Shown: one piece after another, positions 23,239-31,012 of the stretch
Numbering within the stretch: position 1 is the first letter of the stretch
How the letters are laid out: each line of letters opens with the position of its first letter
NCBI GenBank assembly: GCA_947628315.1
Contig: CANQZJ010000020.1
Location: 1 to 34,819 of the forward strand
Length of the DNA stretch: 34,819 nucleotides
Reading direction: 5' to 3'
Source: an uncultured Oscillospiraceae bacterium
GTDB lineage: Bacteria; Bacillota; Clostridia; Oscillospirales; Oscillospiraceae
Position numbers and translations under genes: made by a program
The notes under the pieces: generated by a model
Database searches by the model: none
The model's input: the letters and a program-made list of their open reading frames with translations, nothing else
What the model was told of the DNA's origin: nothing

Positions 23239-23640
23239 ATGGAAAAGACTCTATTAAGAAAACTCCAGCTTGCAGAGCTTGGGATGGCAAAGAAATTTGT
23301 GGCGTTTTGCGATGAACACGACCTTAGATATTACATGCTGAGCGGAACGTTTTTAGGCGCGGTTCGGCATAAGGGCTTTATACCTTGGGATGATGATATG
23401 GATTTTGGTATGCCCAGGGAGGATTATGACCGGTTGCTGGAGATGTGCCAGAATAAGAAGGTTCAGTTTGAAGCGCATAATTGGTTTGTTGATCATGCTG
23501 ACTTAAATCATTACCGATACATTCTGCGAATCGAAGATCCTTCCATAACGTTACAAAGGTCATTTGCAGAAAATGATGAAATCTCCTCAGCGTGGATCGA
23601 CATCCTTAAATATCGGTCATTGTTCTCGTGTATAATATAG
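23239..23640 (+). pseudogene. truncated second LicD-family gene
   Basis: 133 residues, about half the usual LicD length. The N-terminal half is well kept (YYMLSGTFLGAVRHKGFIPWDDDMDFGMPREDYDRL) and is closely related to the preceding LicD. The frame ends 10 residues after SAWIDI, the point corresponding to the WVDIYPLDG block, with an unrelated tail (KYRSLFSCII) and stop 42 bases before the next gene. The C-terminal half is absent from all frames downstream, so this is a deletion rather than a simple frameshift. ATG 23239 has AAAGGA 9 bases upstream; ATG 23230, overlapping the licD stop, is an alternative. It could still be translated. Confidence 0.75.
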
Positions 23641-23681
23641 AACTATTGATGTTTTACCGCAGTTAAAAGGGAGGCAGTCGC

Positions 23682-24407
23682 ATGCGATATGCTGTTGTAA
23701 CAGGTTCAACAAAAGGCATTGGGAAAGCTGTCGCCGAGAAACTTTTGAGCGAGGGCTGGTATGTGTTTGTCAATTACGCGAAAGACGATATTGGCGCCAA
23801 AGAATTTGCAGAAGCACACAAAGGGAATAGAGACCAATTTAAAATAATAAAGTGTGAACTGTCAAGCTATGACAATGCCCAAGCGTTTGTTAAAGAGGTC
23901 CTCGATACTGTGACATGCATTGACTGTCTTGTGCTCAATTCCGGAATCACAGATGTTAGCCCCGTTGAAGAGATCACCAAGGAAAAATGGGAACATGTTA
24001 TGAACACGAATGTCAATGTTCCTTTTTATATCACACAGGGCTTATACAATAACATAGCCGCAGATAGAGGAAGAGTCATATTCATCGGTTCGATATGCGG
24101 CGTATATCCTCATGCGCGGTCTTTGGCATATGGGGTCTCTAAGGCGGCTGTCCACCAAATGGCAAAGGAGCTTGTAAAATTCTTTGAACCCAAACGGATA
24201 ACGGTAAACGCCGTGATAACAGGCTTTGTTGAAACATCATGGCAAAACGCTAAGTCGCCTGATCACAGGAAAAGGATAGAAGACAAAATAGCGCTCCATA
24301 GATTTGCGCATCCCGAGGAGATCGCGAGTTTATGCTGGGAAATGATCAATAACCCGTACATCAACGGCGCAAATGTCAGGATCGACGGCGGATATTGTTA
24401 CTGTTAG
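23682..24407 (+). CDS. short-chain dehydrogenase/reductase
   Basis: A 241-residue classical SDR. The NAD(P)-binding TGSTKGIG is at residues 7-14; the NSG motif is near 86-88; the tetrad is Asn110, Ser137, Tyr150 and Lys154 (YGVSK); and the C-terminus NGANVRIDGGYC is typical of FabG-like members. GGGAGG precedes the start. The substrate is unknown. It lies between LicD genes and a LicC-like nucleotidyltransferase, within the AT-rich cassette. It may reduce a keto intermediate made by the adjacent split transketolase before activation and transfer (inference). Confidence 0.92.
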   Translation: MRYAVVTGSTKGIGKAVAEKLLSEGWYVFVNYAKDDIGAKEFAEAHKGNRDQFKIIKCELSSYDNAQAFVKEVLDTVTCIDCLVLNSGITDVSPVEEITKEKWEHVMNTNVNVPFYITQGLYNNIAADRGRVIFIGSICGVYPHARSLAYGVSKAAVHQMAKELVKFFEPKRITVNAVITGFVETSWQNAKSPDHRKRIEDKIALHRFAHPEEIASLCWEMINNPYINGANVRIDGGYCYC

Positions 24408-24416
24408 GAGAAGGAT

Positions 24417-25130
24417 ATGAGAGCACTTATTATGGCGGCGGGAGTAGGAAGCCGTATTGCTGACAAGATCAACGGAATCCCTAAATCCACACTGCCATTG
24501 GATGATGGTACGCCGATAATAAGACGCAGCGTTATAAATATGCTCGAAAAGAATATCCAAGTTGTTGCATGCATCGGTTATAAAAAGGAACGCATCAAAG
24601 AAGCGTTAAAAGGACTTCCGGTAAAATACTATGAGAATCCTTTTTACTCTATTACGAATAACATAGTAAGCCTCTGGTTTGCAAGAGAAGAATTTGGGAA
24701 TGACGATATTCTGCTTACGAGCGCAGATCTCTATTATCCAAAAGAATTTCTTGATATGGTCGCTGATTCAAATGAAATGATATCCATGGTAGTTGCAAGC
24801 GACAGAATAAAAAACGGGGATTTTTATTTCTCAGTCGACAGCGACGGGATAATAACGGAATACGGTCCTGATATCCCTTACGAAAATAGAACTTTTGAGT
24901 ACATGGGGATAACCTGTATACGAAAGGAAATGGCCCCGGATATCAAATCATTAACAGAAGAGTATATTGAAAATGAACGTTTCAATAAATACTTTGAAGA
25001 TATGGTTATTTCTCTCAATATGCAGAAGAAAGTGAAAATTGACTTCATAGACGCCAAAGGCCACTTCTGGAGAGAATTCGATTATTATGATGACTACCAG
25101 GCTATCTTGGACTATGAGAGGGGCAAATAA
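24417..25130 (+). CDS. LicC/PntC-like nucleotidyltransferase
   Basis: A 237-residue MobA-fold nucleotidyltransferase. The N-terminal loop is MRALIMAAGVGSRI, followed by PKSTL (Lys23). The YYENPFYSITNNIVSLWFA segment is characteristic of choline-phosphate and phosphonate cytidylyltransferases, and Asp104 in LLTSADLYY is a metal-ligand candidate. GAGAAGGAT precedes the start. It is a second, free-standing relative of the first domain of the 20274 fusion. Two such enzymes in one operon suggest two different activated non-sugar groups, or an imported duplicate. Nucleotide and substrate cannot be read from sequence. Confidence 0.85.
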   Translation: MRALIMAAGVGSRIADKINGIPKSTLPLDDGTPIIRRSVINMLEKNIQVVACIGYKKERIKEALKGLPVKYYENPFYSITNNIVSLWFAREEFGNDDILLTSADLYYPKEFLDMVADSNEMISMVVASDRIKNGDFYFSVDSDGIITEYGPDIPYENRTFEYMGITCIRKEMAPDIKSLTEEYIENERFNKYFEDMVISLNMQKKVKIDFIDAKGHFWREFDYYDDYQAILDYERGK

Positions 25131-25132
25131 GT

Positions 25133-25969
25133 TTGGATATATATAAAATATCAGATGTTGCTCATGGCATGCGGGAGGACATAGTCGAAATGTGCTATCG
25201 CCTGGGAAACAACGCCGCTCATTTAGGAGGCTGCATGTCCTTGGTAGAGTTGCTGGCGGTCTTGTATTCTGAATATCTCAGCTTTGATATAAATGATCCC
25301 AAAAGTGAATTCAGAGACAGAGTGATCATGAGCAAAGGCCAGGGTTCTATAGCAATGTACGCGGCTATGCACCGTGTGGGCATCATTAAAGATCTGTCCG
25401 AAATCGGCGATTTGCTGGGAGACGGTAATATTTACTATAAGCAAACCACGCGTAATACAGACTACGGCATAGAGTTTTCATCGGGAAGTCTTGGTCAGGG
25501 CCTTGCATATGCTGTAGGTGTTGCTTGGGCTTTAAAAAAGAAGAATAACAGGGCATCAAAGGTGTACGTTTTTTTGGGCGACGGCGAATGCGACGAGGGG
25601 TCTGTATGGGAGGCGGCTTCCCTCGCAGGACATTTGCAGCTTGACAATATTGTTGTGATAATTGATAGGAATAATTTGCAGATAGACGGATTTACTTATG
25701 ACATAAACAGAATGGATATGATGGAAGAAAGATGGTCGGCATTTGGCTTTGATGCCGTTACCATAGATGGTCATAAGATCATCGAGATCGACAGGGCGTT
25801 ATCCTTTGCCGGCGCAGGAAAGCCATATGCTATTGTCGCCAATACAGTAAAAGGAAAGGGTATAAGCTTTGCTGAAAACGAGCCGGAATGGCATCAGAAT
25901 GTTCTGACAGATGATCTTTACAATAGAGCGATACTTGAAATCAGAGGTAACAATAATGTTGCGTTATGA
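25133..25969 (+). CDS. transketolase-like N-terminal subunit (ThDP-binding)
   Basis: A 278-residue protein equivalent to the N-terminal third of transketolase. HLGG (residues 30-33), MSKGQGS, the FSSGSLGQGLAYAVG signature, and the thiamine-diphosphate motif GDGECDEGSVWEAA...IDRNN (149-181) are present. TTG 25133 starts two bases after the nucleotidyltransferase stop, with GAGGGG upstream. It overlaps the C-terminal subunit gene by 14 bases, so the two are translated together and form a split transketolase. In this context a dedicated two-carbon transfer onto an unknown acceptor is more likely than a pentose-phosphate role. Confidence 0.92.
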   Translation: MDIYKISDVAHGMREDIVEMCYRLGNNAAHLGGCMSLVELLAVLYSEYLSFDINDPKSEFRDRVIMSKGQGSIAMYAAMHRVGIIKDLSEIGDLLGDGNIYYKQTTRNTDYGIEFSSGSLGQGLAYAVGVAWALKKKNNRASKVYVFLGDGECDEGSVWEAASLAGHLQLDNIVVIIDRNNLQIDGFTYDINRMDMMEERWSAFGFDAVTIDGHKIIEIDRALSFAGAGKPYAIVANTVKGKGISFAENEPEWHQNVLTDDLYNRAILEIRGNNNVAL

Positions 25970-26924
25970 TGAGGGTCTGATAGGCGAAATACATGCGCAG
26001 GGAAGCAGAGGCATCGTTGGCTTTATGCTCGGAAAACTAAGTAAGCTGGATCCACGTATTATAGCAGCTTATGCGGATGTGGGAAGCAGGTTCGGGCTGA
26101 TACAGATAATGGGCGAATCAGGTCTGCAAGTAAGTATTGCAGAGCAAAGTCTTGTCGGCATAATAAGCGGGATCTGCCACGAAGGCTTTATTCCATTCGG
26201 AGTTGCATATGCTCCTTTTATAACCTTGCGTGCCGCTGACCAAATTAAAATGAGCATAGGTGAGATGGGTTTAGGGATCAAACTCATAGGCGGTTCTGCC
26301 GGCCTGGCAACAGGTGATCTGGGAGCTGCGTCTATGGCGCTCGACGATATAGCCATGATGAGGGCAATTCCGAATATCATGATACTTTCACCCGCAGATT
26401 GTTTTGAAGCCGCAAAAATGATCGAGGCCGCATCCACCACGGACGCACCATTCTATATAAGGTTGACAGGTGGAAACAATATTCCCCGCATTTATAACAA
26501 AGATTATGATTACCGGATCGGTAAAGGCGATGTTGTAGCGGAAACCGGCAGAGATGTCGTGATATATGCCACAGGGATGCAGGTCCACAGTTCGATCAAG
26601 GCGATTGAAATGCTCAGAAAAGACGGGATAGGTTGCACTGTAGTGAATATGGGTTCGATTAAACCTATTGATGAGGAAATCATATGCAGCTTTGCCGATA
26701 TTCCATTGGCCGTAAGTGCGGAGGAACATAACGTTGTGGGAGGATTGGGCAGCGCGGTGGCAGATGTCTTGGCAGCGCATGCAATGCATCAGAAGCTTGT
26801 AAAAATAGGCATAAGCGATGAATATCCCCAGCCTGACACATATGATAATCTTTTGAATAAATACGGTCTGACGCCGGAGAAAATATATACAAAAATCATG
26901 AATCTACTTTTTAATGACCGATGA
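25956..26924 (+). CDS. transketolase-like C-terminal subunit
   Basis: A 322-residue partner of the preceding subunit, carrying the pyrimidine-binding and C-terminal domains. The catalytic glutamate for ThDP activation is Glu63 in VSIAEQSLVG. YAPFITLRAADQI, MSIGEMGLGIKLIGGSAGLATGDLGAA and the C-terminal VSAEEHNVVGGLGSAVAD are family-typical. ATG 25956 follows AGAGGT (25943-25948) by 7 bases and lies inside the end of the previous gene. Split transketolases occur in several secondary-metabolite and surface-sugar clusters; substrates here are unknown. Confidence 0.92.
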   Translation: MLRYDEGLIGEIHAQGSRGIVGFMLGKLSKLDPRIIAAYADVGSRFGLIQIMGESGLQVSIAEQSLVGIISGICHEGFIPFGVAYAPFITLRAADQIKMSIGEMGLGIKLIGGSAGLATGDLGAASMALDDIAMMRAIPNIMILSPADCFEAAKMIEAASTTDAPFYIRLTGGNNIPRIYNKDYDYRIGKGDVVAETGRDVVIYATGMQVHSSIKAIEMLRKDGIGCTVVNMGSIKPIDEEIICSFADIPLAVSAEEHNVVGGLGSAVADVLAAHAMHQKLVKIGISDEYPQPDTYDNLLNKYGLTPEKIYTKIMNLLFNDR

Positions 26925-26972
26925 GATAGAAAAAGGCACCAAGTATTCCACGATGAGATTTCTGATCCTTAG

Positions 26973-27111
26973 TTCACCACCAAGCCTAACATCTTCAACG
27001 CGACACGGGCGGACCGACTGAGCTTTTTGTCTACACGGTCAGAACACTTGAACGCATGGGCACCTGATTATACCGATCAAAGATATTATCACACTGATCC
27101 AGGAGGAGTAA
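26973..27111 (+). pseudogene. remnant of a second PEP mutase gene
   Basis: The gap between the transketolase and dehydrogenase genes still encodes pieces of PEP mutase. 26973-27063 reads TTKPNIFN, then (after a one-base deletion) [20 protein letters not shown]. This matches [29 protein letters not shown] in the fusion protein, at roughly 70% base identity by eye. After an internal deletion, 27071-27111 reads PIKDIITLIQEE-stop, matching PIRDIITLIPEE-stop, the C-terminus of the fusion. The retained last codons (CAGGAGGAGTAA) supply the SD of the next gene, whose ATG follows immediately. The divergence shows this is an older or foreign copy, not a recent duplicate. Confidence 0.88.
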
Positions 27112-28218
27112 ATGGCACAGAAAACTATTTGTGGAAAGGGCTCGTGTGCCGAAATAAGCGGGATAATCACGAAAATTAGTATCAAAAATGCCTTGCTTGT
27201 CTGTGATTCTTCTTTTCCTTATCTTGGCATTAAAGATACTGTTGAACAACTCCCATGTGAGCTTGTGAAGTTTGATAGATTTACTTCGAATCCGGTTTAT
27301 GAGGACGTTTGCTATGGCGTCGAGCTATTTAGAAACGGTCAGTGCGATGCTATAATCGCTGTCGGCGGCGGGAGCGCTATAGACGTTGCCAAATGCATTA
27401 AGCTTTTCAGCGGCATGGATCGCACCCGAAACTATCTCGAACAGGATTTTAAGAATACGAACATACCGATACTTGCCGTTCCCACGACAGCCGGAACTGG
27501 AAGCGAATCCACGCGCCACGCGGTTATATACTTTAACGGGCAAAAGCAATCTGTTTCACATGCAAGTATAGTTCCAGACTATGCGATTCTTGACAGCAGT
27601 GTGCTGAAAACTCTTCCGATCTACCAGAAAAAATGTACGATGATGGACGCGCTCTGCCAGGGAATAGAATCTTGGTGGTCAATAAATTCGACTGAGGAGA
27701 GTGTGAAAGATTCAGAACAGACGGTCAGCCTGATCACTGAGGAACTTGAGAACTATATTTTTAAGAATGAGGAGGATTCTGCCGAAATAATAATGCGTGC
27801 GGCGAATTATTCAGGGCGGGCGATCGACATCACGCAGACGACTGCGCCCCATGCCATGAGTTACAAGCTGACGTCGATGTATGGCCTCCCTCACGGCCAC
27901 GCGGTCGCGATATGCCTGCCGGAAGTCTGGAGATATATGCTTGACCATCCTGAAAATTGTGCCGATAATAGGGGCGTAGAGCACTTGAGCAGTGTATTTA
28001 ACGAGATCGCAAAATGTATGAAGACTGCTTCTCCCAAACAGGCGATAGATAAGTTTGAAGAGCTATTGCATAGACTTGAACTCAGTTCTCCATGCTCCGA
28101 AAACAAGACGGAAGACCTTAAGATCCTTGCCGATTCAGTTAACGAAACAAGGCTGAAAAACAACCCGGTGAGGATTCCCAAAGACGATATGAAGACAATT
28201 TACGATAGGATAATTTGA
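27112..28218 (+). CDS. iron-containing alcohol dehydrogenase, probable phosphonoacetaldehyde reductase (PhpC-like)
   Basis: A 368-residue group III alcohol dehydrogenase. NAD-binding GGGSAIDVAK is at residues 85-94 and VPTTAGTGSE near 123-132. Metal ligands by family spacing are Asp179, position 183, His247 and His261; position 183 is glutamine (DALCQGIESWW) where most family members have histidine. Placed beside PEP mutase and phosphonopyruvate decarboxylase genes, it most likely reduces phosphonoacetaldehyde to 2-hydroxyethylphosphonate, as PhpC-type enzymes do. AGGAGG at 27101-27106 is inside the tail of the decayed PEP mutase. It is followed after one base by the decarboxylase gene. Confidence 0.85.
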   Translation: MAQKTICGKGSCAEISGIITKISIKNALLVCDSSFPYLGIKDTVEQLPCELVKFDRFTSNPVYEDVCYGVELFRNGQCDAIIAVGGGSAIDVAKCIKLFSGMDRTRNYLEQDFKNTNIPILAVPTTAGTGSESTRHAVIYFNGQKQSVSHASIVPDYAILDSSVLKTLPIYQKKCTMMDALCQGIESWWSINSTEESVKDSEQTVSLITEELENYIFKNEEDSAEIIMRAANYSGRAIDITQTTAPHAMSYKLTSMYGLPHGHAVAICLPEVWRYMLDHPENCADNRGVEHLSSVFNEIAKCMKTASPKQAIDKFEELLHRLELSSPCSENKTEDLKILADSVNETRLKNNPVRIPKDDMKTIYDRII

Positions 28219-28219
28219 T

Positions 28220-29344
28220 ATGAAAGCAACATCGCTGATCGAAACCATCGGCGCTGATTTCTTCACCGGCGTGCCGGACTCACAGCTGAGGCCCTTTTGC
28301 GACTGGCTCATGCAAAAATACGGCACGGACCCGGCGCATCATGTCATCGCGGCCAACGAGGGTAATGCGGCGGCGCTGGCGGCGGGGTACCATCTGGCCA
28401 CGGGGAAGGTGCCGGTGGTCTATATGCAGAACTCCGGCGAGGGGAATATCATCAATCCCGTGGCGTCGCTGATGAACGACAGGGTGTACGGCATCCCGTG
28501 CCTGTTCGTCATCGGCTGGCGGGGCGAGCCGGGCGTCCATGACGAGCCCCAGCATATCTACCAGGGCCAGGTGACGGTAAAGCTCCTGGAGGACATGGAT
28601 ATCGCCAGCTTCATCATCGGCCAAGAGACCACAGAAGAAGAGGTGCGCTCCAAGCTCGGGGAATACCGGGCGCTGTGGGAGAGGGGAAAGCAGTGCGCCT
28701 TCGTCATCGGCAGGGGCGCTCTGGAATTTGACGCCAGGGTGGAGTATAAAAACGCCAACACGATGCGCCGGGAGGAGATCATCCGGCACATCGTGGCTGT
28801 GACGGGAACGGACCCGGTGGTCTCCACGACGGGCAAGGCCAGCCGTGAGCTCTTTGAGATACGCCAGGCGGGCGCCCAGAGCCATGGGACCGACTTTCTG
28901 ACGGTCGGCTCCATGGGTCACAGCTCTTCCATCGCCCTGGGCGTCGCGCTGCAAAAGCCGGAGAAAAAGGTGTGGATCATCGACGGCGACGGGGCCGTGC
29001 TGATGCACATGGGGAGCATGGCGGTGATGGGGGCCGTGAGACCAAAGAATGTGGTGCATATCGTCGTCAATAACGGCGCCCATGAGACCGTGGGCGGCAT
29101 GCCCACGGCCGCCGGAAAGACAGACCTTACGCAGATCGCCCGGGGCTGCGGCTATGAGCATGTGGCCTGCGCGGACAGCTTTGAGACGCTGGACGCGGCG
29201 CTGAAGGAGGCCAAAGCGGGGGAGGGCCTGACGTTCATCGAGGCCAAGTGCGCCATCGGCTCCCGGGCGGACCTGGGCAGGCCCACCACCACGGCGAAGG
29301 AGAACAAGGAGGCGTTCATGGCCATGCTGAGAGGACAGCCTTGA
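28220..29344 (+). CDS. aepY: phosphonopyruvate decarboxylase
   Basis: A 374-residue ThDP enzyme converting phosphonopyruvate to phosphonoacetaldehyde, the step that pulls the unfavourable PEP mutase reaction forward. FFTGVPDSQLRPFCDWL at the N-terminus, catalytic Glu47 in AANEGNAAALAAG, QNSGEGNIINP, and the ThDP motif GDGAVLMHMG...NN (256-285) are all typical. The length matches the family. The gene is GC-rich like the fusion gene at 20274, whereas everything between them is AT-rich, so these two may be the original pair that was later split. Its stop overlaps the next start (TTGA). Confidence 0.95.
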   Translation: MKATSLIETIGADFFTGVPDSQLRPFCDWLMQKYGTDPAHHVIAANEGNAAALAAGYHLATGKVPVVYMQNSGEGNIINPVASLMNDRVYGIPCLFVIGWRGEPGVHDEPQHIYQGQVTVKLLEDMDIASFIIGQETTEEEVRSKLGEYRALWERGKQCAFVIGRGALEFDARVEYKNANTMRREEIIRHIVAVTGTDPVVSTTGKASRELFEIRQAGAQSHGTDFLTVGSMGHSSSIALGVALQKPEKKVWIIDGDGAVLMHMGSMAVMGAVRPKNVVHIVVNNGAHETVGGMPTAAGKTDLTQIARGCGYEHVACADSFETLDAALKEAKAGEGLTFIEAKCAIGSRADLGRPTTTAKENKEAFMAMLRGQP

Positions 29345-29823
29345 AAAGCCCGTCCGGGAACATGAGACGTAAACTCTCCGCGGCCGTGCTGTGGCTGCTG
29401 GCACTGGGATGGGCGGGGTTCAGCCTGTTTCTGTCCTGGCAGCCGGGGGAGGATACCGGGGCGCTCAGCATGGAGCTGGCCCGGTTCCTGCTGGGGCTGC
29501 TGGCCCGCGTGGGCATATATCCGGACCAGGCGGCGTTTCATATGGGCCTGCGCCTGGCGGCCCATCTCGGCGTGTTTTTCATAGACGGCCTCCTGGCCGC
29601 CGCGGCGCTGGCTGTGAGCCTGCCCCGTGCAGAGCGCCGGGCCTGGCCTTATATCATGGCGGCGCTGGCCTGCTCCGCGCTGGCCGTGGCGGCCGAGGTG
29701 GGAAAGCTGTACGTACCGGGGCGGCATCTGCAGTGGGATGAGACCCTTTTGAACGTGGCAGGCTCCGTCCTGGGCGTGGGTCTGGTCGTGGCTGTATCAG
29801 CCCTCCGTCGCCGGCAGGGATAG
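29341..29823 (+). CDS. VanZ-like membrane protein
   Basis: A 160-residue protein with four hydrophobic helices and the VanZ signatures RLAAHLGVFFIDGLL (after the first periplasmic stretch) and QWDETLLNVAGSVLG near the C-terminus. VanZ relatives are linked to teicoplanin resistance and surface-glycan loci, but their activity is not defined. TTG 29341 is favoured because GAGGA (29331-29335) lies 5 bases upstream and the codon overlaps the previous stop; ATG 29362 is the alternative. Last gene of the long operon; a hairpin follows. Confidence 0.82.
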   Translation: MKSPSGNMRRKLSAAVLWLLALGWAGFSLFLSWQPGEDTGALSMELARFLLGLLARVGIYPDQAAFHMGLRLAAHLGVFFIDGLLAAAALAVSLPRAERRAWPYIMAALACSALAVAAEVGKLYVPGRHLQWDETLLNVAGSVLGVGLVVAVSALRRRQG

Positions 29824-29835
29824 AGTGAAAGAAAA

Positions 29836-29869
29836 CAGGGGAGCGGCACGCTCATGCGCCGCTTCCCTG
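29836..29869 (+). terminator. hairpin at the end of the polysaccharide operon
   Basis: Arms CAGGGGAGCGGC (29836-29847) and GCCGCTTCCCTG (29858-29869) pair with one G-T wobble. It lies 12 bases after the last stop. There is no T-run, so it is an imperfect intrinsic terminator, but its position and the new promoter just beyond it support an operon boundary. Confidence 0.5.
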
Positions 29870-29892
29870 CGTCATTCAGCGGCCCGGATGGC

Positions 29893-29921
29893 TTGTAATG
29901 GCGGCGCGGGGATGTTACAAT
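29893..29921 (+). promoter_or_regulatory. promoter for the GH5 gene
   Basis: -35 TTGTAA (29893-29898), 17-base spacer, -10 TACAAT (29916-29921), leaving a leader of about 25 nt with GGAGGG before the start. Four of six and five of six consensus bases match. Confidence 0.7.
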
Positions 29922-29954
29922 TGATCCAATGCAAATGAACTTGGAGGGAGCCAT

Positions 29955-30932
29955 ATGAAAAAGAAACTCATTTCCATCCTGACCGCCATGACGCTGGCGG
30001 CCATGGCGCCGGGTCCCGCCCTGGCGGCAGAGGCGGGGACGCCGGGGCCGCTCCATGTGGAGGGGGCCCGGCTCTGCGACGGGAACGGGCCGGTGCAGCT
30101 GCGGGGCGTCAGCACCCACGGCTTGGCCTGGTATCCGGATTATGTAAACATAGACTGCTTCCGTGAGCTCCATGACTGGGGCGCGAACGTCATCCGCCTG
30201 GCCATGTACACGGCCGAGTACGGCGGCTACTGCGAGGGCGGGGACCAGGAGGCGCTGAAAAAGCTCGTAAAGGACGGCGTCAGGTATGCCACGGAGGCGG
30301 GGATGTACGCCATCGTGGACTGGCACATCCTCTCCGACTTTGACCCCAACACCCACAAGGACGAGGCCATTGCCTTCTTTGAGGAGATGTCCGCCGCCTT
30401 CGCCGGGCAGGACAATGTGCTCTATGAGATATGCAACGAGCCCAACGGCGGCGTTGACTGGGCGGCGGTGAAGGCCTACGCCCTGGAGGTCATCCCCGTC
30501 ATCCGGGCCAACGACCCGGACGCGGTCATCATCGTGGGCACGCCCAATTGGAGCCAGATGGTGGACCAGGCGGCGGCCGACCCCATCACCGGGTACGACA
30601 ACATCATGTACGCACTGCACTTTTACGCCGACACCCACCGGGACGACCTGCGCCAGCGGATGAAGGCGGCGGCGGAGGCGGGACTGCCCATATTCGTCAC
30701 GGAGTACGGCACCTGCGACGCCAGCGGAAACGGCGCGGTGAACGAGGAGCAGGCGGATATATGGGTGGCGCTGATGGACGAATTGGGGATAAGTTATGTA
30801 AACTGGAACCTGTCCAACAAGGACGAGTCCAGCGCCATCCTCCAAAGCGGCTGCACGAAGACGTCCGGCTTTGCGCCGGAGAACCTGTCCCAGTCGGGGA
30901 AGTGGCTTTACAGGCTGCTCACCGGGGAGTAG
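29955..30932 (+). CDS. secreted glycoside hydrolase family 5 (endoglucanase-like)
   Basis: A 325-residue protein with a signal peptide (KKKLISILTAMTLAAMAPGPALA, cleaved near residue 25) and a single GH5 (cellulase, BglC-like) domain. RGVSTHGLAWYP, GANVIRLAMYTAEYGGYC and YAIVDWHILSD are typical. The acid/base glutamate is Glu162 in YEICNEPNG and the nucleophile is Glu250 in IFVTEYGTCD. GGAGGG precedes ATG 29955. It has no carbohydrate-binding module or wall anchor. It probably cleaves beta-1,4-glucan or a related glycan outside the cell; whether it acts on the operon's own polysaccharide is unknown. Confidence 0.93.
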   Translation: MKKKLISILTAMTLAAMAPGPALAAEAGTPGPLHVEGARLCDGNGPVQLRGVSTHGLAWYPDYVNIDCFRELHDWGANVIRLAMYTAEYGGYCEGGDQEALKKLVKDGVRYATEAGMYAIVDWHILSDFDPNTHKDEAIAFFEEMSAAFAGQDNVLYEICNEPNGGVDWAAVKAYALEVIPVIRANDPDAVIIVGTPNWSQMVDQAAADPITGYDNIMYALHFYADTHRDDLRQRMKAAAEAGLPIFVTEYGTCDASGNGAVNEEQADIWVALMDELGISYVNWNLSNKDESSAILQSGCTKTSGFAPENLSQSGKWLYRLLTGE

Positions 30933-30946
30933 CCGCCCGGCGGGGA

Positions 30947-30975
30947 TTGCGGGCGAGGGGGATTTGGTATATACT
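30947..30975 (+). promoter_or_regulatory. promoter for the membrane-protein gene at 31013
   Basis: -35 TTGCGG (30947-30952), 17-base spacer, -10 TATACT (30970-30975), followed by a short leader with GGAGGTGA before the GTG start. Confidence 0.7.
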
Positions 30976-31012
30976 GCTGTCATGAGCATGGAACGGCGGA
31001 GGTGACGGCAGC

